From CAJBVG01 sp943371425 (GTDB taxonomy: Bacteria > Bacteroidota > Bacteroidia > Sphingobacteriales > Sphingobacteriaceae), in NCBI GenBank assembly GCA_943371425.1, contig CALRUR010000001.1, forward strand, positions 258,723-322,722: a stretch of DNA of 64,000 bases. Reading direction: 5' to 3'. Shown here one piece after another: positions 37,288 through 46,356 of this stretch. The notes below the pieces were generated by a model. It was not told the DNA's origin, did not search any database, and saw nothing but the letters and a program-made list of their open reading frames with translations. The position numbers were made by a program, and so were the translations under genes. Position 1 is the stretch's first letter, and every line of letters begins with the position of its first letter.

Positions 37288-38240
37288 TAAAATACTGCTT
37301 TTGCAATTTGGTAAGTAGGGTTAGCATTCCCCATTGTATAATAATGTAACACTGGAGCACCTGCTTTTATTAAGCCTTTGGATTGTTCTATTAACCATTC
37401 CACTCCAACTTGTTTTACGTCTTGCTCATTTTTACATTTATTCACCGCTTCACTTAATTCTACAGGTAAATCTATGTGAAAAATTTTAGGTAAAGCAATT
37501 AATTGTTTAGAATTTGTGATAGGTTTTAATCCCGGAATAATTGGTACGTTGATGTCATTCTCTCTACACAATTTTACAAAATCAATGTATTTTTGATTAT
37601 CAAAAAACATTTGAGTAACAATAAATTCTGCACCTAAATCAATTTTATGTTTTAGGTACTTTAAATCGGTTTCCATATTGGGCGCTTCAAAATGTTTTTC
37701 TGGATAACCAGCTATACCTATACAAAAATCAGTTCCATGTGTTGCATCAATATCATCATGCAAAAACTTACCTTTATTCATATTTGCAACTTGACCAAGC
37801 AAATCACTTGCGTATGCATGCCCTCCTGGTGTAGGTATAAATTGACTCTCTGCTTTTCTAGAATCACCACGTAATACCAATACATTATCTATGCCTAAGA
37901 AACTAAGTTCAATAAGTGCATTTTCTGTTTCTTCTTTAGTGAAACCTCCACAAATCAAATGAGGTACAGCATCTACACCATAATGGTGCATAATTGCAGC
38001 GCAAATAGCTACTGTTCCTGGTCTTTTTCTGTATGAAACTTTTTCTAATAATCCATTAGCACGCTCTTTGTAAATAAAATCTTCTCTATGGTAGGTTACA
38101 TCAATAAAAGGTGGTTTAAATTCCATTAATGGATCTATGGCATCAAATATCTGTTGTATACCTTTCCCTTTTAATGGAGGTAATAATTCAAACGAGAATA
38201 ATGTTTTTTTTGCAGAATTTATATGATCTATAACTTTCAT
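37287..38240 (-). CDS. metF: 5,10-methylenetetrahydrofolate reductase
   Basis: 317 residues, MTHFR TIM barrel. FSFELLPPLKGKG at about residues 16-28 contains the catalytic Glu region, and the FAD-site runs NVLVLRGD and FCIGIAGYPEKH are present. It supplies methyl-THF to MetH. It lies 12 bp downstream of metH, so it should share the SAM riboswitch control. It is slightly longer than E. coli MetF, as usual for Bacteroidota. Confidence 0.96.
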   Translation of the reverse strand: MKVIDHINSAKKTLFSFELLPPLKGKGIQQIFDAIDPLMEFKPPFIDVTYHREDFIYKERANGLLEKVSYRKRPGTVAICAAIMHHYGVDAVPHLICGGFTKEETENALIELSFLGIDNVLVLRGDSRKAESQFIPTPGGHAYASDLLGQVANMNKGKFLHDDIDATHGTDFCIGIAGYPEKHFEAPNMETDLKYLKHKIDLGAEFIVTQMFFDNQKYIDFVKLCRENDINVPIIPGLKPITNSKQLIALPKIFHIDLPVELSEAVNKCKNEQDVKQVGVEWLIEQSKGLIKAGAPVLHYYTMGNANPTYQIAKAVF

Positions 38241-38252
38241 TTCTATATATAA

Positions 38253-41200
38253 TTAATAAGATAAATTTGGCGATAACCAACGTTCTGTTTCTTCTATACT
38301 TAATCCTTTACGTTTTGCATAATCAATTACTTGGTCTTTGCCAATTTTACCTAGTCCAAAATAATTTGATTCTTTGTGTGCAAAATAGTAACCACTCACT
38401 GCTGCTGTAGGATACATTGCAAAGTTTTCTGTTAAATGTAATCCTATTTCTTTTTCGGCATTTAAAATTTTGAAGATGGTTTTCTTTTCGGTATGATCAG
38501 GGCATGCAGGGTAACCTGGTGCAGGTCTTATGCCTTGGTATTTTTCCTTAATTAACTCTTCATTATTTAATATTTCATCATTAGCATATGCCCAATATTC
38601 TTTACGTACCAACTCATGTAATTTTTCGGCAAATGCTTCCGCTAATCTATCTGCTATTGCTTTTGCCATAATAGAATTATAATCGTCGTGGTTTGCTTCG
38701 TAAGCTGCAACTATTTCATCTAAGCCGATACCTGCAGTAACAGCAAACATACCTACATAGTCTTTTAAATCGGTGCTTTTAGGAGCCACAAAATCTGCAA
38801 GTGCTAAGTAATTTTGCCCATCTGCTTTTTCGGCTTGTTGCCTTAACGTAAATAGCTGTTCATACACATGCGTTCTACTTTCATCTGTGTATAATTCAAT
38901 GTCATCAGCTATGCTATTTGCTGGATAAAACCCAAACACTCCTGATGCTTTTATTTTTTTATTAGTTACAAAATCATTTAACATTATTTTTGCATCGTTA
39001 AATAATTTCGTTGCCTCTATGCCTACTACTTCATCTTGTAAAATTTTAGGGTATGAGCCTCTCAATTCCCAAGTATGGAAGAATGGCGACCAATCTATAT
39101 AATCTACTAAATCTTCTAATGGAAAATCTACCAATGTTTTATTCCCAATAAATGCAGGTTTGTACACTGTATCTTCGGTAAAGGTTGATTTTTGTTTTTT
39201 ACTTCGAGCATCTGCAATAGAAATTATTTTTTTCTCTGCACTACGTTTTAAATATTGCTCACGAGTATTTTCATAATCAATTGCAATTTCATTTTTATAG
39301 TTATCTGAAGTTTCTTCGTTCAACAAATTACTTGTTACTCCCACACTGCGCGATGCATCTAAAACATGCACTACGGCACCATCATAATGCGGGTCGATTT
39401 TTACCACTGTATGTATACGTGATGTAGTTGCTCCTCCTATTAACAAAGGGATATTCATTTTTTCACGTTGCATTTCTTTGGCTACATGCACCATTTCATC
39501 AAGTGAGGGTGTAATTAAGCCACTTAAGCCAATTACATCAACTTGATGTTTTTTAGCTTCTTCAATAATTTTTGAAGCGGGCACCATCACACCTAAATCT
39601 ATTACTTCGAAATTATTACAAGCCAATACCACTCCTACAATGTTTTTACCAATATCGTGCACATCACCTTTTACGGTTGCCATTAGCACTTTTCCTTGAC
39701 TTGAATTTTGAGAAAGTGTTGGGTTATTTCTTTTTTCTTCTTCAATGTAAGGCAATAAATAGGCTACTGCTTTTTTCATTACTCTTGCACTTTTAACTAC
39801 TTGAGGTAAAAACATTTTTCCGGCACCAAACAAATCACCTACAATGTTCATTCCGTCCATTAATGGCCCTTCAATTACATGCAAAGGTCTGTCGTATTTT
39901 TGGCGTGCCTCTTCCACATCATCATCTAAGAAATCAATAATACCTTTTATTAAAGAGTGGGATAAGCGTGATTCTACAGGTGCTTTACGCCATTCTAATT
40001 CTTCTTTTATTTGGCCTTCTTTCCCTTTGCCTTTTACTTGTTCCGCAAAGTTAATCAAGCGTTCTGTGGCATCCTCTCTTCTGTTTAATAAAACATCTTC
40101 TACTAATTCTAATAAGTCTTTTGGAATTTCTTCATATACTTCTAACATTCCTGCGTTTACAATTCCCATATCTAAACCTGCACGAATGGCATGGTATAAA
40201 AATACAGAATGCATCGCTTCACGTACCACATTATTGCCTCTAAAAGAGAACGAAATATTACTAACACCACCACTAACTTTTGCGTAGGGTAAATTTTCTT
40301 TTATCCATTTAGTGGCCTTTATAAAATCAACAGCATAATTATTATGTTCTTCCAAACCAGTAGCAACTGTTAAAATATTTGGATCGAAAATGATGTCTTG
40401 TGCTGGGAAGTTTACTTTGTTAACTAAAATGTCGTATGATCGTTTACAAATTTCAATTCTACGTTCATAAGAATCTGCCTGACCTTGCTCATCAAATGCC
40501 ATCACTACCGTTGCGGCACCATAGCTTTTTATTTTTTCAGCATATTCTATAAATTTTTCTTCTCCTTCTTTTAATGAAATTGAATTTACAATAGCTTTCC
40601 CTTGTATACATTGCAAACCTGCTTCTATAACCGACCATTTAGAAGAATCGACCATTATAGGAAGTTTAGCAATATCTGGTTCTGCAGCCACGAGATTTAA
40701 AAATTTAACCATTGCGGCTTCAGAATCAATCATCCCTTCATCCATATTAATATCAATGATTTGTGCACCTCCTTCTACTTGCTGACGAGCAACAGAAAGG
40801 GCAGCATCAAAATCACCTGATAAAATTAATTTAGAAAATTTCGGAGATCCTGTAATATTGGTACGTTCACCAATATTTATAAAATTTAATTCGGGGGTAA
40901 TTACCAATGGCTCCAATCCGCTTAAGCGAGTATAAGGTTTTGGAACATTGGGTACTCTTGGTTTCACTCCCTTGGCTAATTCTGCAATTTTCCTAATGTG
41001 ATCTGGGGTAGTACCGCAACATCCGCCTACTATATTTAAGAAACCGTGTTCTATAAAATCATGTATATGCACACCCATGTCTTCTGGGCTCTCATCATAT
41101 TGTCCGAACTCATTTGGCAAACCAGCATTAGGGTAAGCGCTCACAAAAGACCCAGATTTTTCGGCCATTTCTTCAATGTAAGGGCGCATATCTTTAGCAC

Positions 41201-41933
41201 CTAATGCACAATTTAAACCTACACTTAATAATTCTGCATGTGTTAAGGAATTCAAAAATGCTTCGGTTGTTTGCCCAGAAAGTGTTCTACCACTAGCATC
41301 CGTAATTGTACCAGATACCATTACTGGTATTTTTTTATTCAATTTCTTTGCTAATTGATTTAAGGCAAATAATCCAGCTTTCGCATTTAAAGTATCAGTA
41401 ACTGTTTCTATTAAAATTAAATCAACACCGCCATCAATTAATCCTCTAAACTGTTCGGTATAGGCCTCAACTAAATCAGCATAGGTCATTGACCTAAAAC
41501 CTGGATCGTTTACATCAGGTGATAAGGAAAGCAAACGAGTGGTGGGACCGACAGAACCTGCTACAAACCTTGGTTTATCTGGTGTTAAGGCATTGTAATA
41601 ATCCACAGCTCTACGTGCAATTTTTGCACCCTCTAGATTTAATTCATAAATTAAATCCTGCATATCATAATCAGCCATCGAAATAGAATTCGAACTAAAT
41701 GTATTTGTTTCGATAATATCCGAACCAACGGCTAAATATTCTTTGTGTATAGCCTCAATAACATCTGGGCGAGTAATGTTCAAAAGGTCGTTATTCCCCT
41801 TTAAATCTTTTGGGTGATTTTTAAAACGCTCTGCTCTAAAATCCTCTTCCTGTAAATTATAACGTTGAATCATGGTGCCCATTGCACCGTCTAATACAAG
41901 AATTCTCTGACTTAAAATCTCTTTAATGTTCAT
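38253..41933 (-). CDS. metH: Cobalamin-dependent methionine synthase
   Basis: 1226 residues, full length. Order of modules: homocysteine S-methyltransferase (zinc ligands Cys in GLNCALGA and GGCCGTTP), pterin-binding domain, B12 cap and Rossmann domain with the lower-ligand motif DVHDIGKN, and the C-terminal SAM-binding reactivation domain ending with RPAPGYPACPDH. It transfers a methyl group from methyl-THF to homocysteine via methylcobalamin. A SAM-I riboswitch and its own promoter lie upstream. It needs cobalamin, and no B12-independent MetE is present in the window. Confidence 0.97.
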   Translation of the reverse strand: MNIKEILSQRILVLDGAMGTMIQRYNLQEEDFRAERFKNHPKDLKGNNDLLNITRPDVIEAIHKEYLAVGSDIIETNTFSSNSISMADYDMQDLIYELNLEGAKIARRAVDYYNALTPDKPRFVAGSVGPTTRLLSLSPDVNDPGFRSMTYADLVEAYTEQFRGLIDGGVDLILIETVTDTLNAKAGLFALNQLAKKLNKKIPVMVSGTITDASGRTLSGQTTEAFLNSLTHAELLSVGLNCALGAKDMRPYIEEMAEKSGSFVSAYPNAGLPNEFGQYDESPEDMGVHIHDFIEHGFLNIVGGCCGTTPDHIRKIAELAKGVKPRVPNVPKPYTRLSGLEPLVITPELNFINIGERTNITGSPKFSKLILSGDFDAALSVARQQVEGGAQIIDINMDEGMIDSEAAMVKFLNLVAAEPDIAKLPIMVDSSKWSVIEAGLQCIQGKAIVNSISLKEGEEKFIEYAEKIKSYGAATVVMAFDEQGQADSYERRIEICKRSYDILVNKVNFPAQDIIFDPNILTVATGLEEHNNYAVDFIKATKWIKENLPYAKVSGGVSNISFSFRGNNVVREAMHSVFLYHAIRAGLDMGIVNAGMLEVYEEIPKDLLELVEDVLLNRREDATERLINFAEQVKGKGKEGQIKEELEWRKAPVESRLSHSLIKGIIDFLDDDVEEARQKYDRPLHVIEGPLMDGMNIVGDLFGAGKMFLPQVVKSARVMKKAVAYLLPYIEEEKRNNPTLSQNSSQGKVLMATVKGDVHDIGKNIVGVVLACNNFEVIDLGVMVPASKIIEEAKKHQVDVIGLSGLITPSLDEMVHVAKEMQREKMNIPLLIGGATTSRIHTVVKIDPHYDGAVVHVLDASRSVGVTSNLLNEETSDNYKNEIAIDYENTREQYLKRSAEKKIISIADARSKKQKSTFTEDTVYKPAFIGNKTLVDFPLEDLVDYIDWSPFFHTWELRGSYPKILQDEVVGIEATKLFNDAKIMLNDFVTNKKIKASGVFGFYPANSIADDIELYTDESRTHVYEQLFTLRQQAEKADGQNYLALADFVAPKSTDLKDYVGMFAVTAGIGLDEIVAAYEANHDDYNSIMAKAIADRLAEAFAEKLHELVRKEYWAYANDEILNNEELIKEKYQGIRPAPGYPACPDHTEKKTIFKILNAEKEIGLHLTENFAMYPTAAVSGYYFAHKESNYFGLGKIGKDQVIDYAKRKGLSIEETERWLSPNLSY

Positions 41934-41995
41934 TAATACAAGCTTTTATTGGTTGTTTGGTACTTGCTTATCCGAAAAATCAGAGATTTTTTCTT

Positions 41996-42090
41996 CTTAT
42001 CATTCCCCTTTCAGGTAGATTTTAGCACCTTGTTAGCACAGGTTGCTAAGACTTCGTAGGGTCTATTCCCTCCGTCTTTCTTGATAAGCA
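41996..42090 (-). promoter_or_regulatory. SAM-I (S-box) riboswitch controlling metH-metF
   Basis: On the minus strand the leader shows the S-box pattern in order: P1 5' strand CTTATC (42088-42083), AAGA, GGAGGGAATAGACCC, TACGAAG, TTAGCAACCTG, then AAGGTGCTAAAATCTACC, and closing P1 strand GATAAG (42001-41996). Gene context (methionine synthase downstream) agrees. A second copy of the 3' strand, GATAAGCA (41972-41965), lies downstream and could pair with TGCTTATC (42090-42083) by 8 bp instead of the aptamer's 6 bp. There is no T-run, so control is likely translational or by another route. Confidence 0.92.
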
Positions 42091-42093
42091 GCA

Positions 42094-42125
42094 CAAAAAT
42101 AAGGAATTCTTTACCTAAATACAAA
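42094..42125 (-). promoter_or_regulatory. Promoter of the metH riboswitch leader
   Basis: On the minus strand TTTG (42125-42122), a 20-nt spacer and TATTTTTG (42101-42094) fit the Bacteroidetes TTTG-N19/20-TAnnTTTG pattern. The predicted transcription start falls only a few bases before the P1 stem of the SAM-I aptamer, which supports both calls. Confidence 0.75.
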
Positions 42126-42143
42126 TAAATAAAGATGCAACAC

Positions 42144-42172
42144 TTAATATTAAGTTAACATTAGATTAACAT
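42144..42172 (+). promoter_or_regulatory. Pho-box-like array upstream of pstS
   Basis: Three heptamers occur with exact 11-bp spacing: TTAATAT (42144-42150), TTAACAT (42155-42161) and TTAACAT (42166-42172). An 11-bp period and the TTAACA core resemble PhoP/PhoB-type direct-repeat sites of other phyla. A partial -7 element (CATATTTG, 42171-42178) follows, and pstS starts at 42192. Regulation by a PhoB-like response regulator under phosphate limitation is inferred. Confidence 0.6.
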
Positions 42173-42191
42173 ATTTGTATGAACTAGCAAT

Positions 42192-43127
42192 ATGTATCAA
42201 AAGGTAAAAATCTTATTAATTATAGCAATTTACGGCCTTATGTGTGGCTGCTTTGGCGATTATGAAGATCGAATTCGAATAGATGGGTCGAGTACATTAT
42301 TTCCATTGAGCGAAGCAGTTGCCGAAGATTTTAGAAAAGCGCATCCTGATATTAAAATTACGGTTGGAGTATCTGGCACAAGTGGAGGTATTCGAAAATT
42401 TATAAGAAATGAAATTGATATTGCTGATGCTTCAAGGAAGATGAACAGCTTGGAAATAGAAGAATGTGCCAAAAACAATATTTCGTTTCTTGAAATTCCT
42501 GTTTCTAATGATGGAATAGTAATTGCAGTTAACCCAGAAAATAATTTCATAGATTATTTAACGGTATCAGAATTAAAAAAAATATGGGAACCAAGTGCAC
42601 AAAAAACAATTATGTATTGGGACCAAGTAAGAGAAAACTGGCCACATAAACCCATACAATTGTTTGGTGCAGGCACCTCATCTGGGAGTTTCGATTTTTT
42701 TACTTTAAAGATAGTAGGAACAAAAAAAGCATCGAGAGGTGATTATACAGCGAGTGAAGACGATAACATGTTGGTGCAAGGTGTAATTGGAGCCAAATAC
42801 TCTCTTGGTTTTTTTGGGTACTCCTATTATAAAGAAAATACAAATGAATTAAAGCTAATACCAATTGATGATGAGATAGATAATAATGGAAAAGGAGCTA
42901 TTTTGCCAAATGAAGAGAGCATACAAAACGGCAGCTACCAACCTTTAAGTAGAACAGAATACATTTATATTAATTCGAAATCATTAGAAAAGAAAATAGT
43001 TCAAGATTTTGCACTATTTTACCTTACCAATGCTGATAAATTGTTAATAGAAATTGGTGGAGTTCCTCTTACCAAAAACGAATACAAAAAATCTAAATTA
43101 AAGTTAGAAAAAACGATTAAGAAATAA
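42192..43127 (+). CDS. pstS: Phosphate ABC transporter substrate-binding lipoprotein
   Basis: 311 residues. Signal peptide with a likely lipid cysteine at Cys20 (LMCGC). The phosphate-binding loops IDGSSTLFPLSEA near residue 30 and SGTSGGIRKF near 60, plus FGAGTSSGSFDFF, are typical of PstS/SphX. It captures phosphate in the periplasm and hands it to PstCA. First gene of the operon, directly downstream of the repeat array. The TAA stop abuts the pstC start codon. Confidence 0.94.
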   Translation: MYQKVKILLIIAIYGLMCGCFGDYEDRIRIDGSSTLFPLSEAVAEDFRKAHPDIKITVGVSGTSGGIRKFIRNEIDIADASRKMNSLEIEECAKNNISFLEIPVSNDGIVIAVNPENNFIDYLTVSELKKIWEPSAQKTIMYWDQVRENWPHKPIQLFGAGTSSGSFDFFTLKIVGTKKASRGDYTASEDDNMLVQGVIGAKYSLGFFGYSYYKENTNELKLIPIDDEIDNNGKGAILPNEESIQNGSYQPLSRTEYIYINSKSLEKKIVQDFALFYLTNADKLLIEIGGVPLTKNEYKKSKLKLEKTIKK

Positions 43128-44048
43128 ATGCAGAGAATATACAGCAGCATAGAAAAAATATTTGCTAATAATTTGAAGTTGAAAGAACGAATAATTATCG
43201 GACTTTTTGCTCTATGCGGCATACTTACCATATTAATTACCATTGGTATTGTAAGTGTATTAACTACTGACACTGTAAAGTTTTTCAACAAAGTTTCTTT
43301 GTACGAATTTTTCACAGAAACACAATGGACTCCTTTGTTCTTTGATAAACACTATGGAATTTTACCATTGTTATTAGGCACTATTGTGGTTAGTTTTATA
43401 GCGGTAGCGGTTGCTATACCAATGGGCTTAACTATTGCCATTTATTTAAGTGAATATGCCCCCAGACGAATTAGTTTGATTTTAAAACCAATATTAGAGA
43501 TACTCGCTGCCATACCAACGGTTATATATGGTTTTTTTGCATTGATATATGTAACTCCCGCATTACAACATTTATTTCCGAGCATTGGTACATTTAATGC
43601 ACTGTCTGCCGGAATTGTAATGGGTATAATGATTATTCCTTATGTAACCTCTTTAAGTGAAGATGCATTAAGAACTTTGCCAAATAATTTAAGAGAATCT
43701 GCTTATGCATTAGGCTCTACTCGCTTTCAAACTACATTTAAAGTAATGTTACCTGCTGCATCCTCTGGCATCATAGTGTCTATTATATTAGCAGTATCCA
43801 GAGCATTTGGTGAAACCATGATTGTGGCTATAGCAGCTGGCCAAGAGCCTCGCTTATCTATTAATCCATTAAACTCTATGGAAACGATTAGCACTTATAT
43901 TATACAAGTAAGTATGGGCGATGTATCGCATAATACATTAGAGTATCAAAGCATTTTTGCAGCAGGAATGATGCTATTCGTTTTTACATTTTTATTAAAT
44001 AACATCAGTATATGGGTGAAAAATAAATTCACAAATAAATATGAATAA
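43128..44048 (+). CDS. pstC: Phosphate ABC transporter permease PstC
   Basis: 306 residues with six transmembrane segments. The BPD-transport EAA-like loop reads ESAYALGSTRFQTTFKVMLPAA (shown in part), and FGETMIVAIAAG is a PstC signature. It forms the channel with PstA. Starts without a gap after pstS and overlaps pstA by 8 bp. Confidence 0.94.
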   Translation: MQRIYSSIEKIFANNLKLKERIIIGLFALCGILTILITIGIVSVLTTDTVKFFNKVSLYEFFTETQWTPLFFDKHYGILPLLLGTIVVSFIAVAVAIPMGLTIAIYLSEYAPRRISLILKPILEILAAIPTVIYGFFALIYVTPALQHLFPSIGTFNALSAGIVMGIMIIPYVTSLSEDALRTLPNNLRESAYALGSTRFQTTFKVMLPAASSGIIVSIILAVSRAFGETMIVAIAAGQEPRLSINPLNSMETISTYIIQVSMGDVSHNTLEYQSIFAAGMMLFVFTFLLNNISIWVKNKFTNKYE

Positions 44049-44898
44049 TAATAAGTGGAACATAGCGAAAGACAAACTGTTTGAAGTATTTGCTATTGCA
44101 TGTACTCTCATTAGCTTGCTTGCGCTTGCATTATTATTATATGCCATCATTAGCAAAGGCATCCAACATATAAATTGGAAATTTATTACTTCATTACCTT
44201 CCAGAAATGTTTCTGAAACCGGTATATATACAGCCATTGCAGGTATGTTGAGTGTATTAATAATTACTATTATTATTGCGTTTCCGATAGGTGTAGGAGC
44301 TGGTATATATTTAGAAGAATTTATTGATAAAAGAAATAGGTACTCTAGGCTGTTAGAAATTAATATTATAAACTTGGCCGGAGTTCCTTCTATAATATAC
44401 GGCATGGTAGGCTTAGAAATTTTTGTGCGTTTATGTTCTTTTGGAAACAGTGTTCTCTCTGGTGCCTTAACACTATCATTATTAGTTTTACCTATCGTAA
44501 TTGTGGCAACTCGTGAAGCCATAAAATCGGTGCCCACTTCTCTAAGAGAAGCCTCATTAGCAATGGGAGCAAGTAAATGGCAAACTATAAAAAACATAAT
44601 TATACCATCGGCTTACGGTGGCATTTTAACTGGAATGATTTTATCCATTTCTAGAACTATTGGAGAAACTGCGCCACTTATAGTAATTGGAACGTTGATA
44701 TACGTACCATTTTTGCCCGAAAATTTAATGGATCAATACACCGTTTTACCAATACAAATATTTAATTGGATTAGTAGACCACAACAAAGTTATATAGGCT
44801 TAGCAGCGGCAGGAATAATTATATTATTAGGAATTACATTTTTATTAAACGGACTGGCTATTATTTTAAGAAATAGGTGGTACAAAAAAATGAATTAG
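44041..44898 (+). CDS. pstA: Phosphate ABC transporter permease PstA
   Basis: 285 residues, six membrane segments. The family run IGVGAGIYLEEF, VPSIIYGMVGLE and the EAA loop EASLAMGASKWQTIKN are clear, and RTIGETAPLIVIG follows. It pairs with PstC. Start codon overlaps the pstC end by 8 bp; pstB follows after 1 bp. Confidence 0.94.
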   Translation: MNNNKWNIAKDKLFEVFAIACTLISLLALALLLYAIISKGIQHINWKFITSLPSRNVSETGIYTAIAGMLSVLIITIIIAFPIGVGAGIYLEEFIDKRNRYSRLLEINIINLAGVPSIIYGMVGLEIFVRLCSFGNSVLSGALTLSLLVLPIVIVATREAIKSVPTSLREASLAMGASKWQTIKNIIIPSAYGGILTGMILSISRTIGETAPLIVIGTLIYVPFLPENLMDQYTVLPIQIFNWISRPQQSYIGLAAAGIIILLGITFLLNGLAIILRNRWYKKMN

Positions 44899-44899
44899 C

Positions 44900-45652
44900 A
44901 TGAACAAAATAGAAACAAAAGGGCTAAATGCATTTTATAGCAAAACTCAAGTTTTAAAAGACATCAACATTAGTATAAAAGCAAATACGGTTACTTCATT
45001 TATAGGGCCTAGTGGTTGTGGTAAGTCTACCTTATTAAGGTGTTTTAATAGAATGAATGACATTGTGCAAAGCTTCCATATGAACGGCTCTATTTATATT
45101 GATAATAAAGATATATACAGGGAAAAAATTGACATTACTGCACATAGAAAAAAAGTGGGGATGGTTTTTCAAAAAGCAAATCCTTTCCCCATGTCTATTT
45201 ATGAAAATGTTGCTTATGGCTTACGTGTAAATAATATCAAACATCAGAAGTTTTTAGATGAAAGTGTTGAGCGTTCGTTAAAAATGTCGGCATTGTGGGA
45301 CGAAGTAAAAGATATTTTAAACAAACCAGCGATGCAATTATCGGTTGGGCAACAACAACGTTTATGTATTGCGAGAGCGCTGGCTGTAGAGCCTTCTATT
45401 ATATTGATGGATGAACCAGCTTCTGCCTTAGATCCAATATCCACTGCCAAAATTGAGGAGCTTATTTATGATTTAAAAAAGAAGTATACTCTTTTGGTAG
45501 TAACGCATAATATGCAACAAGCTGCAAGAATTAGCGACAATACTGCTTTTATCTATTTAGGAGAACTAATAGAATACGGAGATACTAAGAAAATATTTAC
45601 TGCACCAGATTCAGAGCAAACAGAAAATTATATTACAGGAAGATTTGGTTGA
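44900..45652 (+). CDS. pstB: Phosphate ABC transporter ATP-binding protein
   Basis: 250 residues, standard PstB length. Walker A GPSGCGKST near residue 37, LLRCFNRMND, signature LSVGQQQRLCIARALA, Walker B IILMDEPASALDP and switch histidine VVTHNM. It energises phosphate import. The TGA stop overlaps a TTG in the phoU frame, but phoU is more likely to start at its ATG. Confidence 0.96.
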   Translation: MNKIETKGLNAFYSKTQVLKDINISIKANTVTSFIGPSGCGKSTLLRCFNRMNDIVQSFHMNGSIYIDNKDIYREKIDITAHRKKVGMVFQKANPFPMSIYENVAYGLRVNNIKHQKFLDESVERSLKMSALWDEVKDILNKPAMQLSVGQQQRLCIARALAVEPSIILMDEPASALDPISTAKIEELIYDLKKKYTLLVVTHNMQQAARISDNTAFIYLGELIEYGDTKKIFTAPDSEQTENYITGRFG

Positions 45653-45669
45653 TCATAAAAACAGGGAAC

Positions 45670-46347
45670 ATGAATCATTTACATAGTGAGTTAAAAAAAT
45701 TAAAAGAAGAATTAATTGAGATGGCGGAATTAATACGCACTCAATTAGAAAAAAGCTGTAAATCATTATTAAAACACGATAAAAATTTAGCGAAAGAAGT
45801 GTTATTTAATGAGAAAAGAGTGAATGCTTTTGAACTAAAAATTGATAAAGATTGTGAAAATATATTTGCACTGTATACTCCTGTTGCAAATGATTTGCGT
45901 TTTGTATTTGCTACCTTAAAAAGCAATTCGAATTTAGAGCGCATGGGTGATAATGCCGAAGGCATTGCTCAATTTGTGGTCGATTTAGAAAATGAATTTG
46001 AAAAAGAACTTATTGAAGAACTGCAAATAAAGGAAATGGGAAATATCTGTTTGCATATGCTAGATAATATAATAAGTGCATATAAAAATGATGATACTGA
46101 AAGTGCTAGGCTTTTATTTGAAAAGGATCAAGAGTTGAATGAATTAAACAATCTTGCGAGTGATATTATAGCAAAACACATTATTTCTAGCCCCCAAAAT
46201 ATTCATAATTTATTGCGATTGCTCATCTTAATAAGAAAAATAGAACGTACTGGCGATTTAGTAAAAAGTATGGCAGAAGAAATAATTTTTTATGTAGAGG
46301 CAAAGGTAATACGACATGGAAAAAATACATTAAACGACCTTAGTTAA
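45670..46347 (+). CDS. phoU: Phosphate transport regulator PhoU
   Basis: 225 residues of two repeated three-helix bundles with the metal-binding ExxxD patterns ERMGDNAEGIA near 98-108 and IERTGDLVKSMAEE near the C-terminus. PhoU restrains PstSCAB and the PhoR kinase when phosphate is plentiful. The ATG at 45670 (MNHLHSELKKLKEEL) agrees with family starts and has AGGGAA upstream; the TTG at 45649 adds 7 atypical residues. It converges with the next gene and the two reading frames overlap by 8 bp. Confidence 0.93.
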   Translation: MNHLHSELKKLKEELIEMAELIRTQLEKSCKSLLKHDKNLAKEVLFNEKRVNAFELKIDKDCENIFALYTPVANDLRFVFATLKSNSNLERMGDNAEGIAQFVVDLENEFEKELIEELQIKEMGNICLHMLDNIISAYKNDDTESARLLFEKDQELNELNNLASDIIAKHIISSPQNIHNLLRLLILIRKIERTGDLVKSMAEEIIFYVEAKVIRHGKNTLNDLS

Positions 46348-46356
46348 GTCGTTTAA
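46330..46356. terminator. Hairpin embedded in the overlapping ends of convergent genes
   Basis: A 9-bp inverted repeat (TTAAACGAC at 46330-46338 and GTCGTTTAA at 46348-46356) spans both stop codons of phoU and the convergent 188-residue gene. No long T-run follows. It may stop transcription from both directions within the coding ends. Confidence 0.45.

Noticed and set aside
39572..40287. Plus-strand frames inside metH
   Set aside because: Antisense shadows of a highly conserved gene; no signal, domain or promoter.
43995..44597. 200-codon minus-strand frame across pstC/pstA
   Set aside because: Antisense to two intact pst genes in one operon; no independent support.
45649..45669. TTG start for phoU
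   Set aside because: The ATG at 45670 gives the normal PhoU N-terminus and has a better upstream sequence; the seven extra residues are not family-like.
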